NCBI GenBank assembly: GCA_018882565.1
Contig: VERQ01000001.1
Span: 1-53,262 of the forward strand
From: Candidatus Fonsibacter sp.
GTDB taxonomy: Bacteria > Pseudomonadota > Alphaproteobacteria > Pelagibacterales > Pelagibacteraceae
Direction: 5' to 3'
DNA: 53,262 bases
The notes below the pieces were generated by a model. It ran no database searches. It was not told the origin of the DNA and worked only from the letters and a program-made list of their open reading frames with translations. Both the position numbers and the translations under genes were made by a program. How positions within the stretch are numbered: the first letter of the stretch is position 1; each line of letters opens with the position of its first letter. This document shows, piece by piece, positions 1-8,023 of the stretch.

Positions 1-949
1 GGATTGGCAGCACGATTGCAACGCCTACTAAAATTATAATTAAAGATTCATTTGCACTTGATGCTTGAACAATCAACATTTGATCTGGAATAATGAATGG
101 GAAGAAACTGTAACCAAGTCCAATAAAACATAAGACTGCAATGACGGCTGTTTGCGCAAAAGGCAACCAACAATATTGATCATTTTTTAAAGGAAGTTTT
201 ATTAAAATCTGTCTCATCCATAATATTAAAATTCCGGTTAAAACAGGAATAGGTAACAAAAATAAAATATTTGGATAAGCAAACCATTTGCTAAAAATTC
301 TCTCACTTGCAAGTGGTGTTCCTAGGGAAACTAAGCCGATACAAAAAACTGCGCCCGCTAGGGAATATTTAGCCCAACGAATTGATTTTTTTTGCAGTTC
401 ATCTGATGTTTTCATGATCAACCAATTTGCACCAATCAAACAATAGCCAATTGCAAGAGATACACCAACTAAACAACTGAAAACAAAAGTTTCAACGGTA
501 AACTTAAAGCCGACAATATAAAAACCTAACATGTAACCTTGTGCTAAAGCGGTAAGTAATGAGCCTGCTGAAAATGCAGTGTCCCAATGTTTTTTATAAT
601 GATCTTTTGCTTTTGCTCTAAAATCAAATGCAACGCCTCTAAAAATTAATCCAATTAACATCAAAAAAACTGGTAGATACAAATTAGTTAAAATAATTCC
701 ATGCGCTAATGGAAATGCGATCAGTAAAATTCCAACTCCTAAAACTAACCAAGTCTCATTTGCATCCCAAAAAGGTCCTATCGATGCAATCATTGTATCT
801 TTGTTTTGTTTATTTTTTTCAAAGTAAGAAAGGATTCCAACGCCTAAATCATAACCATCGAGTAGACCGTAAATTAGCATAGAGAGTCCCATTAAAAAGG
901 CAAATAGATAAGGAAGACCTGGCCCACCGTGGAAAAAATAATCCATCAT
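1..949 (-). CDS. cydB: Cytochrome bd-type quinol oxidase subunit II (partial, C-terminus off window)
   Basis: Second membrane subunit of the bd/CIO quinol:O2 oxidoreductase. The frame is open from ATG at 949 to the window edge (about 316 codons; family usually 335-380), so only the C-terminus is missing. The N-terminal part shows GLLDGYDLGVG and then GPFWDANETWLVLGVG, hallmark CydB segments, followed by several hydrophobic helices. A second ATG lies one codon downstream. The start is one base from the cydA stop, and an AGGAG lies at the end of cydA, so the two are co-translated. Family assignment is secure; the heme type of the enzyme is not readable here. Confidence 0.95.
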   Translation of the reverse strand, partial: MMDYFFHGGPGLPYLFAFLMGLSMLIYGLLDGYDLGVGILSYFEKNKQNKDTMIASIGPFWDANETWLVLGVGILLIAFPLAHGIILTNLYLPVFLMLIGLIFRGVAFDFRAKAKDHYKKHWDTAFSAGSLLTALAQGYMLGFYIVGFKFTVETFVFSCLVGVSLAIGYCLIGANWLIMKTSDELQKKSIRWAKYSLAGAVFCIGLVSLGTPLASERIFSKWFAYPNILFLLPIPVLTGILILWMRQILIKLPLKNDQYCWLPFAQTAVIAVLCFIGLGYSFFPFIIPDQMLIVQASSANESLIIILVGVAIVLPI

Positions 950-950
950 C

Positions 951-2309
951 TTAAGCTCCTATAATAATTGATCTTCGTTGACCTGTTCTTGGATCGATTT
1001 CTTCTTTCGTGAATTCTTTATCTTTATTTTTTACAGCCATATAAAAAATGGTTGTGATGAATGCTGTAAGTAATAGAGCATACACCACTAAATATAAGGA
1101 TAATGAAAAAGCAATATGCGCACTTGGGGTTGTTGTAACCGCATCTTTTGTTTTTAAAAGTCCGTAAACTAAATAAGGCTGTCTACCGATCTCAGTTACG
1201 TACCAACCTGCAATAGTTGCAACCCATCCAGAGAAAGTCATATAAAAAACAGCTTTTAAAAAAAGTTTTGGAAATTCTTTTTTTCGTAAAATGTAATAAA
1301 TGCCCGTCCAAGAAATAAAAAGCATTAAAAAACCAACTCCCACCATAATTCTAAATGAATAGAAAATAGGTTTTACCGGAGGATTATCTTTAAAACTATT
1401 TAAACCCTTCACTTCACCATCTTTAGAATGAGTTAAAATGATGCTGGTTAAATTTGGAATTTCTATGCTGTAAAGATTTTTTTTATTAGCCTCATCAGGA
1501 ATAGCAAACAAAACTAGTGGAACATTTTTTTGTGTGTTCCAAAGTCCTTCCATGGCTGCAACCTTTTGTGGCTGATGTTTTAAAGTATTTAGACCATGAA
1601 GATCGCCCATTAAAATTTGAACTGGGATTAAAAATGCGCCAGCAACTAATGCTACTCTTAACGCAGTAGTAACCGATGGACTTTTATAACCTTTTAAATA
1701 TCTAAAAGCAGAAATGCCTGCGATTAAAAATGCAGCTGTTAAACCTGATGCTAATAATTTATGTGTTAGTCGGTAAGGAAGTGATGGGTTAAATATCACC
1801 TGCATCCAATCTGTTACAATAGCTCGTCCATCGACCATAACAAAGCCAACTGGAGTTTGCATCCAGCTATTTAAAACCAAAATCCAGAAGGCAGAGAGTG
1901 TTGTGCCTGCTGCTACTAAAAAAGTTGCAAGATTATGTACCCAAGGTTTAACTTTTCTAAAACCAAATAACATCACTCCAAGAAATGTCGCCTCTAAAAA
2001 GAATGCTGTTAAAACTTCATAACCTAATAGTGGACCTGCCACGTTGCCAACCGTTGCCATAAACCCAGGCCAGTTGGTTCCAAATTGAAACGACATAGTT
2101 ATTCCGCTAACCACTCCTAATGCAAAACAAAGTGCAAATATTTTTGTCCAAAAGAAATAAATATCCATCCATTTGTAATTTTTAGTAGCGTTATAACGAA
2201 GTTTAAAAAATAATAAGAACCAACCTAAAGCAATAGTAATTGCCGGAAATAAAATATGAAAAGTAATATTGGCCGCAAACTGTATTCTTGAAAGAATTAG
2301 TGCATCCAT
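951..2309 (-). CDS. cydA: Cytochrome bd-type (CIO-like) quinol oxidase subunit I
   Basis: Quinol-oxidising, heme-carrying subunit of a terminal oxidase in the inner membrane. At 452 residues it is shorter than E. coli CydA, as expected for the short Q-loop form. Visible conserved features: an early His at residue 18, the two acidic residues in YEVLTAFFLEATF, the YRLTHK His, the Q-loop string HQPQKVAAMEGLW with its Lys and Glu, and GRQPYLVYGLLKT. The last motif matches the cyanide-insensitive (CioA) branch rather than E. coli CydA (known from the family, recalled, not searched). First gene of cydA-cydB; AGGAG lies upstream of the ATG. A second high-affinity oxidase would suit microoxic or stressed conditions (inference). 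Confidence 0.95.
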   Translation of the reverse strand: MDALILSRIQFAANITFHILFPAITIALGWFLLFFKLRYNATKNYKWMDIYFFWTKIFALCFALGVVSGITMSFQFGTNWPGFMATVGNVAGPLLGYEVLTAFFLEATFLGVMLFGFRKVKPWVHNLATFLVAAGTTLSAFWILVLNSWMQTPVGFVMVDGRAIVTDWMQVIFNPSLPYRLTHKLLASGLTAAFLIAGISAFRYLKGYKSPSVTTALRVALVAGAFLIPVQILMGDLHGLNTLKHQPQKVAAMEGLWNTQKNVPLVLFAIPDEANKKNLYSIEIPNLTSIILTHSKDGEVKGLNSFKDNPPVKPIFYSFRIMVGVGFLMLFISWTGIYYILRKKEFPKLFLKAVFYMTFSGWVATIAGWYVTEIGRQPYLVYGLLKTKDAVTTTPSAHIAFSLSLYLVVYALLLTAFITTIFYMAVKNKDKEFTKEEIDPRTGQRRSIIIGA

Positions 2310-2439
2310 AGTAATTAAACCCTACTCCTCTCAGGGCTTTAATTTAAGTAAAAAAATAATAACTGCGACATTGATGTATAAAAATATCAAATAGCCCAAC
2401 AAAAATGGGAATAATTATAACTAATTTTTGAGAATATTT

Positions 2440-3027
2440 TTAACTCACTAATTTAAATAATACTTCGTTTCTTTTTAAAAACCAAAGTGTCCAAGGAGCG
2501 TTGTAACCTGCATAAATTGCTGGCTCTTCAATCTTTAATCCTTTTTCTTTTATATAATTTCTAATCTTTGCTTCATTCTCTTTAATATTCTCATTACTAA
2601 ATAATCCTGAAAAAGTAATAACGATCACTTTAAGATCTGGATTATTTTTAATTTTGACACTTTGATTATCGGGTTGTGGCACATTTTGCAGATTAAATTT
2701 TTTAGGAACTACGAATGAAATACTCCATTTATTATTTCCTGAACTTTTCTGCATCACCGGAACAGTCATAGAGATGCTTTCTTTATTTTTATTTTCTCCA
2801 CTTATATATTTAAATAAAATTCTAAAACCTTTACCGATTGCATCATCACGCTCGCCTTCAGTTTCAACTGTTGCGGTTAGAAAATTAGTATATTGACGAA
2901 TTTCAAATTCGTTATCTTTTTTTATAATAGTATAATCGGGTTGTTCATTTGCCATAATATTTGTATTTAAAATTAATAGAACAAGTAGCGTTCTACTAAT
3001 TTGTTTAAAAAAATAATTTAAAATCAT
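2440..3027 (-). CDS. SOUL-family heme-binding-like protein, exported
   Basis: A 195-residue SOUL domain protein (HBP/SOUL superfamily). The N-terminus is a hydrophobic signal-like segment (about residues 5-26), followed by the family's YTIIKKDNEFEIRQY opening and the SISMTVPVMQ string. It ends near APWTLWFLKRNEV, also typical of the family. Most bacterial members lack a proven role; heme or tetrapyrrole binding is known for some eukaryotic ones. Its start overlaps the end of the upstream TerC gene by 23 bases, making it the last gene of a six-gene minus-strand run, so its product may work in the envelope with the TerC proteins (inference). Confidence 0.85.
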   Translation of the reverse strand: MILNYFFKQISRTLLVLLILNTNIMANEQPDYTIIKKDNEFEIRQYTNFLTATVETEGERDDAIGKGFRILFKYISGENKNKESISMTVPVMQKSSGNNKWSISFVVPKKFNLQNVPQPDNQSVKIKNNPDLKVIVITFSGLFSNENIKENEAKIRNYIKEKGLKIEEPAIYAGYNAPWTLWFLKRNEVLFKLVS

Positions 3028-3610
3028 CTCTAATTAAATCAACCGCCACCCAAAGAATGGATAAAATTCCAAGCCAACCCACCCATTTATGCTCTTTTAA
3101 ATATTTTGATATTGCATTAGCAAGAGTGATCATCATTATAATTGAAAGTGTAAGACCAAAAATAAGTAAAGTATAATTAGACTTTGCGGCACCTGCAACT
3201 GCGATGACATTATCAAAGCTAATAGTCATATCTGCAACTATAATAGTAAAAATAGCTCGCCAGTAATTTTTTTTATCGCTTTCTTTAATTAGCTGAGATT
3301 TATTTATTTTTGCTTGCTGTTTAGGATTATCTTTTAAAATATCCCCATAAAGTTTGTAAGCAATATAAAACAATAAAATTGCGCCAAAAGTTCTAACACC
3401 CTTGTATTGAAGAAAATAAGCAACCAAAACTGCAAATAGTATTCTAAATATAACTGCAAGGCTGGTTCCAATAACTAAAACTTTTTTTCTAATTTTAGGA
3501 TCAAATTGTGAGGCAACCAGACCAATAACAATTGCATTATCTGCTGATAAAATCATATCAATTAATATGATCTTTATCGTCAGCCTTAAATCATCAGCAA
3601 AAAATTCCAT
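3005..3610 (-). CDS. TerC/YjbE-family integral membrane protein (copy 1)
   Basis: A 201-residue TerC-family protein with about seven hydrophobic helices. It carries the paired acidic motifs of the family: ILSADNAIVIG near residue 20 and ADMTISFDNVIAVAG in the second half. TerC/Alx/MntY/YjbE proteins export Mn2+ or help metallate exported enzymes; specificity cannot be read from sequence. It lies 9 bases after a clearly related copy (3620-4219), so this is a tandem duplication, and overlaps the SOUL gene by 23 bases. No yybP-ykoY riboswitch is seen upstream, and there is no room for one within the cassette. Confidence 0.9.
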   Translation of the reverse strand: MEFFADDLRLTIKIILIDMILSADNAIVIGLVASQFDPKIRKKVLVIGTSLAVIFRILFAVLVAYFLQYKGVRTFGAILLFYIAYKLYGDILKDNPKQQAKINKSQLIKESDKKNYWRAIFTIIVADMTISFDNVIAVAGAAKSNYTLLIFGLTLSIIMMITLANAISKYLKEHKWVGWLGILSILWVAVDLIRDDFKLFF

Positions 3611-3619
3611 TGAGTAATT

Positions 3620-4219
3620 TTAAAGCAACAACTTAATATCGTCCCAAATTAAGTCAGCTGCAACCCAAAGGATTGATAACAATCCAAGCCATCCGATCCA
3701 TTTATATTTTTTAATATAAACAGAAATAGCATTTGCAAGTGTAACCATTAAAACAATGGCTAATGCTAGACCAAATATTAATAGCCCATAATTTGTGCCA
3801 GCAGCTCCTGCAACTGCAATCACGTTATCTAAACTTAAAGTGATATCTGCAATAATCACTGTCATTACAGCTTTTCTAAAATTACTTCTTTCAGATTCAG
3901 CAACTTGATACTTGCTAATGTCTTTTGTCTCTTCTTTTTTCTTTAAAATATCTACGTATAATTTATACGACACCCAGAGTAATAAAATTCCTCCAATTGT
4001 TCGAATGCCTTGGAACTGCATTAAATATGCAGTCATAGCTGAGAATATTATTCTAAAAAGTACAGCAAAACCTGTTCCGATGATTAAAACTTTTTTTCGA
4101 ATTGCTGGATCAAATTGCGATGCAGCCATTCCAATAATTACTGCGTTATCCGCTGATAACACAAGATCGATTAAAATAATTTGGATGGTAATCCGTATTT
4201 CTTCTGAGAAAAAATCCAT
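3620..4219 (-). CDS. TerC/YjbE-family integral membrane protein (copy 2)
   Basis: A 199-residue paralogue of the following gene. It shares the LSADNAVIIGMAASQFDP segment near residues 22-40 and DITLSLDNVIAVAGAAG in the second half, the acidic/Asn pairs thought to bind metal in TerC proteins. The least conserved part is the cytoplasmic loop between the halves (ILKKKEETKDISK here, a longer Lys/Gln-rich loop in copy 1), so the copies may have different partners or may form a heterodimer. ATG start; the upstream SUMF1-like gene ends 30 bases earlier. Substrate is unknown. Confidence 0.9.
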   Translation of the reverse strand: MDFFSEEIRITIQIILIDLVLSADNAVIIGMAASQFDPAIRKKVLIIGTGFAVLFRIIFSAMTAYLMQFQGIRTIGGILLLWVSYKLYVDILKKKEETKDISKYQVAESERSNFRKAVMTVIIADITLSLDNVIAVAGAAGTNYGLLIFGLALAIVLMVTLANAISVYIKKYKWIGWLGLLSILWVAADLIWDDIKLLL

Positions 4220-4249
4220 TAATGATGTGCTTATATAAATTAATTGTGG

Positions 4250-4933
4250 CTATTTTTCAAACGCACATCGAAAACCAACGTAAATGGCATAAAAATCTGC
4301 AGATTTAAATTGTGCTCCACTTTTAGTTGTGTTGCTTGAACTATACCACCAGGATGAACCTGCAGTTAAAGCAGAATTATCTTTTCTATCCTTTGTCCAC
4401 TCCCAAACATTTCCGCCCATTGCAACTAAACCATTAATCCCTTCTGGTAATTTTAAAACATCGTGATGTTTTCTGTAGGCAAGAAGATCTGTTGAATTCA
4501 TTTTCTCAGCTTTGTCACCACTTGGATAAGTGTAAGTTTTATTTTTCTCAAATACTTTTGAATCTAAAACTTGTGTGTAGGCTGCGGTTGACCATTCTGC
4601 AAAACTTGGCAGCCTTCCATTAATAAATTTACAATATTGCTCAGCCTCAAAATAACTAACATGAACTGCAGGTTCCGTTAAACTTTCAGGATTTTTTCCA
4701 TAAGGGGTTTTATAGTTCCAATTTTTTCTCTTCTCCCAACCTGCCCCATATTCATAACCAAAGCCTTGTTTTTCAGCCTCAGTTTTAAAATTTGTTTTAT
4801 TTGCAAAATTTGAAAATTCAGCAATAGTTACTTCATATTTTTGAATATAAAAATTATTTATTTTAACTTTAGGATTTTCAAAGGCAAAAAGGCTGGTTGG
4901 AATAATTAAAAATAGTAAAATTATTAGTCTCAT
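4250..4933 (-). CDS. SUMF1/formylglycine-generating-enzyme-like domain protein, secreted, no catalytic Cys pair
   Basis: About 227 residues if started at the ATG at 4933, which overlaps the upstream stop (TAATG) and gives a clean signal peptide; an in-frame longer start at 4993 would run through the channel gene and is rejected. The mature part has the C-type-lectin-like SUMF1 fold: YEVTIAEFSNFANKT, EPAVHVSYFEAEQYC, GRLPSFAEWSTAA, GGNVWEWTKDR and a terminal YVGFRCAFEK. In true formylglycine-generating enzymes two Cys follow the GGSW-type motif; here the corresponding stretch reads SSWWYSSSNTTKSG with none. It is therefore probably a binding or scaffolding protein, not an oxidase (inference). 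Confidence 0.85.
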   Translation of the reverse strand: MRLIILLFLIIPTSLFAFENPKVKINNFYIQKYEVTIAEFSNFANKTNFKTEAEKQGFGYEYGAGWEKRKNWNYKTPYGKNPESLTEPAVHVSYFEAEQYCKFINGRLPSFAEWSTAAYTQVLDSKVFEKNKTYTYPSGDKAEKMNSTDLLAYRKHHDVLKLPEGINGLVAMGGNVWEWTKDRKDNSALTAGSSWWYSSSNTTKSGAQFKSADFYAIYVGFRCAFEK

Positions 4934-5379
4934 TATCTTTTTTTTATCCTCCAGTATTTGCCCATTTCCATAAATAAGAAAGATGCCGACCACGTAATTA
5001 AAATAAGTCCAACCAAAGCCTCAACCCCTGTTAAGTAACGGAGATATCCGCTTGCAACTAAATCTCCGTAACCAAGTGTAGTATAAGTTACAAAAGATAA
5101 ATAAACGTAATCTAAAACAATTCCATGGTTTGCAGTTTTGCCAAATAAATTTCCTATTCCATCTAATTGCGCTGAATAATAATAGCCTAGACCAAATAAC
5201 CAAATTTCAACAACATGCGCTAAAAAAATTGTAAATACACAAATCAAAACTTTATAACTAGGAGCAATTTTTTTAGCTAAAGAAAGTCTTTTTGAAAGTT
5301 GAAAAAGCACTTCATAATGAATAACTATGGCCGCAAGAACTAGAGCAGTATTAATAATAAATACTAATAGTAAAGTCAT
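4933..5379 (-). CDS. Two-TM potassium channel (Ion_trans_2)
   Basis: A 148-residue minimal K+ channel. The selectivity filter TTLGYGD is at about residues 100-106, between a pore helix (DYVYLSFVTY) and an inner helix (GVEALVGLILITWSASFLF). Two extra hydrophobic helices occur in the N-terminal 65 residues. No cytoplasmic RCK/TrkA-N domain is attached, so gating cannot be predicted. Its start abuts the SDR stop and its stop overlaps the next start (TAATG), so it is translated as part of the 6102-2440 cassette. Kup is encoded further right in this window, so K+ handling is represented twice. Confidence 0.9.
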   Translation of the reverse strand: MTLLLVFIINTALVLAAIVIHYEVLFQLSKRLSLAKKIAPSYKVLICVFTIFLAHVVEIWLFGLGYYYSAQLDGIGNLFGKTANHGIVLDYVYLSFVTYTTLGYGDLVASGYLRYLTGVEALVGLILITWSASFLFMEMGKYWRIKKR

Positions 5380-6102
5380 TTAGGTTTCTAAATTAACTTT
5401 TCCACCATCCACATGAATAACTTGTCCAGTAATCCAACTACTATTTGAAGATAATAAAAATTTTGCAGTTTCGGCTAGATCTTCGGGCTGTCCTACTCTT
5501 TTCATTGCGTGCTTTAAAGGAATTTGTTCTGCAATTCGTGCATTATCTAAAATAGGTTTTGCCATTTTTGATTGGGCAATACTTGGTGCGATGCAATTAA
5601 CTCTAATTTTTGGAGCAAACTCTGCTGCAAGGGATGTGGTTAAACCTTGAATAGCTCCTTTTGCAGTTGAGATAACGGAGTGCATATTAAAACCTCGATC
5701 AACAGCAACTGTTGAAAATAATACAATTGCGCCATTATTTTCAGCAAGTTGTTTTTGTAATTTTTTTATAAAATGAATTGCGCCTGTTACATTTAAATTA
5801 AAGGTATTAATAAAATCTTCATGTTTCGTAGTTTGAAAAGATTTTAGAACAATAGATCCTACACAATAAGCAAAGCCAGAAACTTTATCATTTTCAACAT
5901 CTTTTAAACTTTCTTCAACGCTTTGAAAGTTTGCAACATCTGAGCATACTGAATAGCTCTGGTCATTTTCTGAAGCTAATTTTTTTAACTCTTCTTCGTT
6001 TCTGCCAATTAAATGACACTGAATACCATCTTTAGCAAAAGACCTTGCTAAAGCCGCACCTGTATAGCCTGTGGCTCCTACAATTATTATTTTTCCACTC
6101 AT
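5380..6102 (-). CDS. SDR-family oxidoreductase lacking the catalytic Tyr
   Basis: A 240-residue short-chain dehydrogenase/reductase fold protein. The N-terminus has the GATGYTGAALAR nucleotide-binding loop and the C-terminus ITGQVIHVDGGK. The catalytic Ser is present (about S130), but the usual YxxxK reads I144-S-T-A-K148, so Tyr is replaced by Ile while Lys is kept. I recall a group of alphaproteobacterial SDR homologues with the same change, so it is probably a real subfamily rather than decay. Substrate unknown. First gene of the cassette down to 2440; its stop abuts the K+ channel start. A divergent gene starts only 26 bases upstream. Confidence 0.88.
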   Translation of the reverse strand: MSGKIIIVGATGYTGAALARSFAKDGIQCHLIGRNEEELKKLASENDQSYSVCSDVANFQSVEESLKDVENDKVSGFAYCVGSIVLKSFQTTKHEDFINTFNLNVTGAIHFIKKLQKQLAENNGAIVLFSTVAVDRGFNMHSVISTAKGAIQGLTTSLAAEFAPKIRVNCIAPSIAQSKMAKPILDNARIAEQIPLKHAMKRVGQPEDLAETAKFLLSSNSSWITGQVIHVDGGKVNLET

Positions 6103-6128
6103 AAAATCAGTGTATAGATAAACACATT

Positions 6129-6500
6129 ATGTTTAAAGATTTAACTAACTGGCTTCATAACACCGCTACAGTTCTATTCGATGATACTAAAAATGATTTA
6201 CGGGCTTTGCCTAAAACTGTTCGTTTGCAAATTCTAATTGTTTTAAGTGCGCTTTGGTCTACTGCTTTTAGTATTTGGGTATTTACGGTTCCTATGTTTG
6301 TCTACGGATGGTTAGGGATGTTTTTAGGCCATTTGCTGATTATTTTTGTTGCCTATTATACGTTTAAACAATTTCAGGACATTAGAAGATTTAGAACGGA
6401 TCCTAATTACCACACGCCAACACGTTCAAGACAAAATCTTTGGATTAACGGTAAGCAAACAAAATTGCCAAAAGATGATCCGGGTGGCGAACACGAATAA
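6129..6500 (+). CDS. Small inner-membrane protein, unknown function
   Basis: 123 residues; I do not recognise a named family. An amphipathic N-terminus (about 1-35) is followed by two hydrophobic helices (about 36-58 and 63-82), then a basic, polar tail ending DDPGGEHE. The shape suggests a two-TM protein with both ends in the cytoplasm. It is divergent from the SDR gene with only 26 bases between starts and converges on the photolyase with 11 bases between stops. The ordinary ATG and normal codon use support a real gene. Confidence 0.7.
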   Translation: MFKDLTNWLHNTATVLFDDTKNDLRALPKTVRLQILIVLSALWSTAFSIWVFTVPMFVYGWLGMFLGHLLIIFVAYYTFKQFQDIRRFRTDPNYHTPTRSRQNLWINGKQTKLPKDDPGGEHE

Positions 6501-6526
6501 ATTAAAGTTTTTTAATTCGTATTTCT
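6493..6526. terminator. Weak bidirectional hairpin between convergent genes
   Basis: ACGAA and TTAAA on the left can pair with TTTAA and TTCGT on the right, with a short bulge and a T-rich loop, ending at about 6520; ATTTCTTTT follows on the plus strand. The hairpin overlaps the stop of the membrane-protein gene and the stop of the photolyase gene. AT-rich, so it could be chance. Confidence 0.4.
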
Positions 6527-8011
6527 TTTAATAAAATTATCCGCTGCAGAATAAATTCTTTTCTTTTTATCTTTATCCATTTTTTCTAAAATTTTAACCA
6601 TCATCGACAGTCTATAATTTTTACCAAAGAAAACTTTATTTTTTTCAATAAACTGCCAATACAATCCATCTAATGTATCGCACCAATCGCCTCGTTTAAA
6701 ATCACTCATTTTAAGTAAATAACTAGAAGCGCAGATATAGGGTTTAGTTGCAAAGATACCGCCATCACTAAATAAACCCATACCGTAAACATTGGGTGCC
6801 ATTACCCAATCCGATGAATCCACATACATTTCCATGAACCAACGATAAACAGATTTAGGTTCGATTCCTGAAAGATTCATAATGTTTGCAACCACCATCA
6901 AACGTTCAATGTGATGGCTCCAGCCATATTGAATACAGTTTTTAATGGTGTGATCTAAAGGATCAATTCCAGTGGTTCCTTCATACCAACTTTTAGTTAA
7001 TTTTTTATTATGTTTAAAAAAATTAGTATTTTCTAATTTGCTTTCATAATTTTGATAAATTCCGCGCATAAATTCACGCCATCCAATAATCTGTCTTAAA
7101 TATCCTTCAAGGCAATTCAATTTAACTTTATTTGTTTTTGCATAAGCTAAAGTCTCACTAACAATTTGTTCTGGGGTTAATAGTCCTAAGTTAATTAATG
7201 GACTTAACATGCTATGAAATAGAATATGAGATTTGTGCGATATAGCATCTTCAAAATCTCCAAATAAATTTAATTTATTTTTTAAAAAATCAAAATATAG
7301 ATTTAAAGTATCTTTTCGAGTGGTTGGAAAATTAAAGCTTTCAATTTCTCCTGGATGATCTAGAAAATTTTTCTCTAAAAACTTTTTTACATTTTCAGTA
7401 TGAGTTGTTTGTTTAAAGGTAATATGTTTTGGAATATTAACTTTTGGATCTAGTTTATTTCTATTATCTTCATCAAAACTCCACTTGCCTCCAAGCGGTT
7501 CATTCTTACTCTTCATTAAAATGTTAAATTTAATTCTTTGAATTTTATAAAAATTAGCCATGAATGGCTTTTTATTAGTTTGCAAATACTCTTTGAAATC
7601 TCCTCGACTTGATAAAAACATTGGAGATTTAATAAAATTAAATTGAATTTTATTTTTATTAAAAAAATTAATTAATTGCTTTTCAAAAAACTTATCTTCA
7701 ACTTCAAATAAATCTACATGCTTGGTCTTAATTTTATTTAAAAAATTTAGAATTTTATCCTCATAACTTTTCTTAAATAATTCATGCTTACAATCAAAAT
7801 AGGTTAGAGAAAAATCAGCTTTTTTTAATTCATCGGCGTAAGAGCGCATGGCTGATAAAAATAATAATATCTTCTGACGGTGATGTTTGACGTAAGTACA
7901 TAACTGATAATCTTCAGCCATCATAAAATGATGATCTTTAAAACTTTTTAAATGGATAGGTGAGAAAAGTTGGTTGCCTAAAATGATAAAGGCTTTTGCT
8001 TTATTGATCAT
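6512..8011 (-). CDS. Cryptochrome/photolyase-family protein (PhrB/FeS-BCP-like) with Fe-S ligands largely missing
   Basis: Deoxyribodipyrimidine photolyase-related protein, about 499 residues from the ATG at 8011 (the longer frame needs a TTG at 8020). The N-terminus (ILGNQLF) and the C-terminal FAD region (SHHIERLMVVANIMN, VMAPNVYGMGLFSDGGIFATKPY) match the bacterial (6-4) photolyase group. In that group four Cys bind a 4Fe-4S cluster. Aligned by eye, the first (about 15 residues before HH) is Pro, and the CxxC after KMSD is replaced by FKRGD with the following loop shortened; only Cys447 (counting from the TTG) might match the fourth. Third gene of the SOS operon, 12 bases after umuC. Likely repairs UV lesions, but light or cofactor use is inferred. 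Confidence 0.85.
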   Translation of the reverse strand: MINKAKAFIILGNQLFSPIHLKSFKDHHFMMAEDYQLCTYVKHHRQKILLFLSAMRSYADELKKADFSLTYFDCKHELFKKSYEDKILNFLNKIKTKHVDLFEVEDKFFEKQLINFFNKNKIQFNFIKSPMFLSSRGDFKEYLQTNKKPFMANFYKIQRIKFNILMKSKNEPLGGKWSFDEDNRNKLDPKVNIPKHITFKQTTHTENVKKFLEKNFLDHPGEIESFNFPTTRKDTLNLYFDFLKNKLNLFGDFEDAISHKSHILFHSMLSPLINLGLLTPEQIVSETLAYAKTNKVKLNCLEGYLRQIIGWREFMRGIYQNYESKLENTNFFKHNKKLTKSWYEGTTGIDPLDHTIKNCIQYGWSHHIERLMVVANIMNLSGIEPKSVYRWFMEMYVDSSDWVMAPNVYGMGLFSDGGIFATKPYICASSYLLKMSDFKRGDWCDTLDGLYWQFIEKNKVFFGKNYRLSMMVKILEKMDKDKKKRIYSAADNFIKRNTN

Positions 8012-8023
8012 ATGGATCAATAA

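Noticed and set aside
2371-2390. TTGAT...ATCAA repeat upstream of cydA, like an FNR box
   Set aside because: The spacer is ten bases, not the four required for FNR/FnrL; probably chance in AT-rich DNA.
3912-4238. 108-residue plus-strand ORF opposite the second TerC gene
   Set aside because: Antisense to a conserved gene, no recognisable domain.
4934-4993. N-terminal extension of the SUMF1-like protein
   Set aside because: It would run through the K+ channel end; the ATG at 4933 gives a clean signal peptide and a TAATG junction.
6858-6868. GGTTCGATTCC, like a tRNA T-loop
   Set aside because: It lies inside the photolyase coding sequence, with no acceptor or anticodon stem around it.
8012-8020. 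TTG start for the photolyase
   Set aside because: An ATG three codons on serves equally well and needs no rare start.
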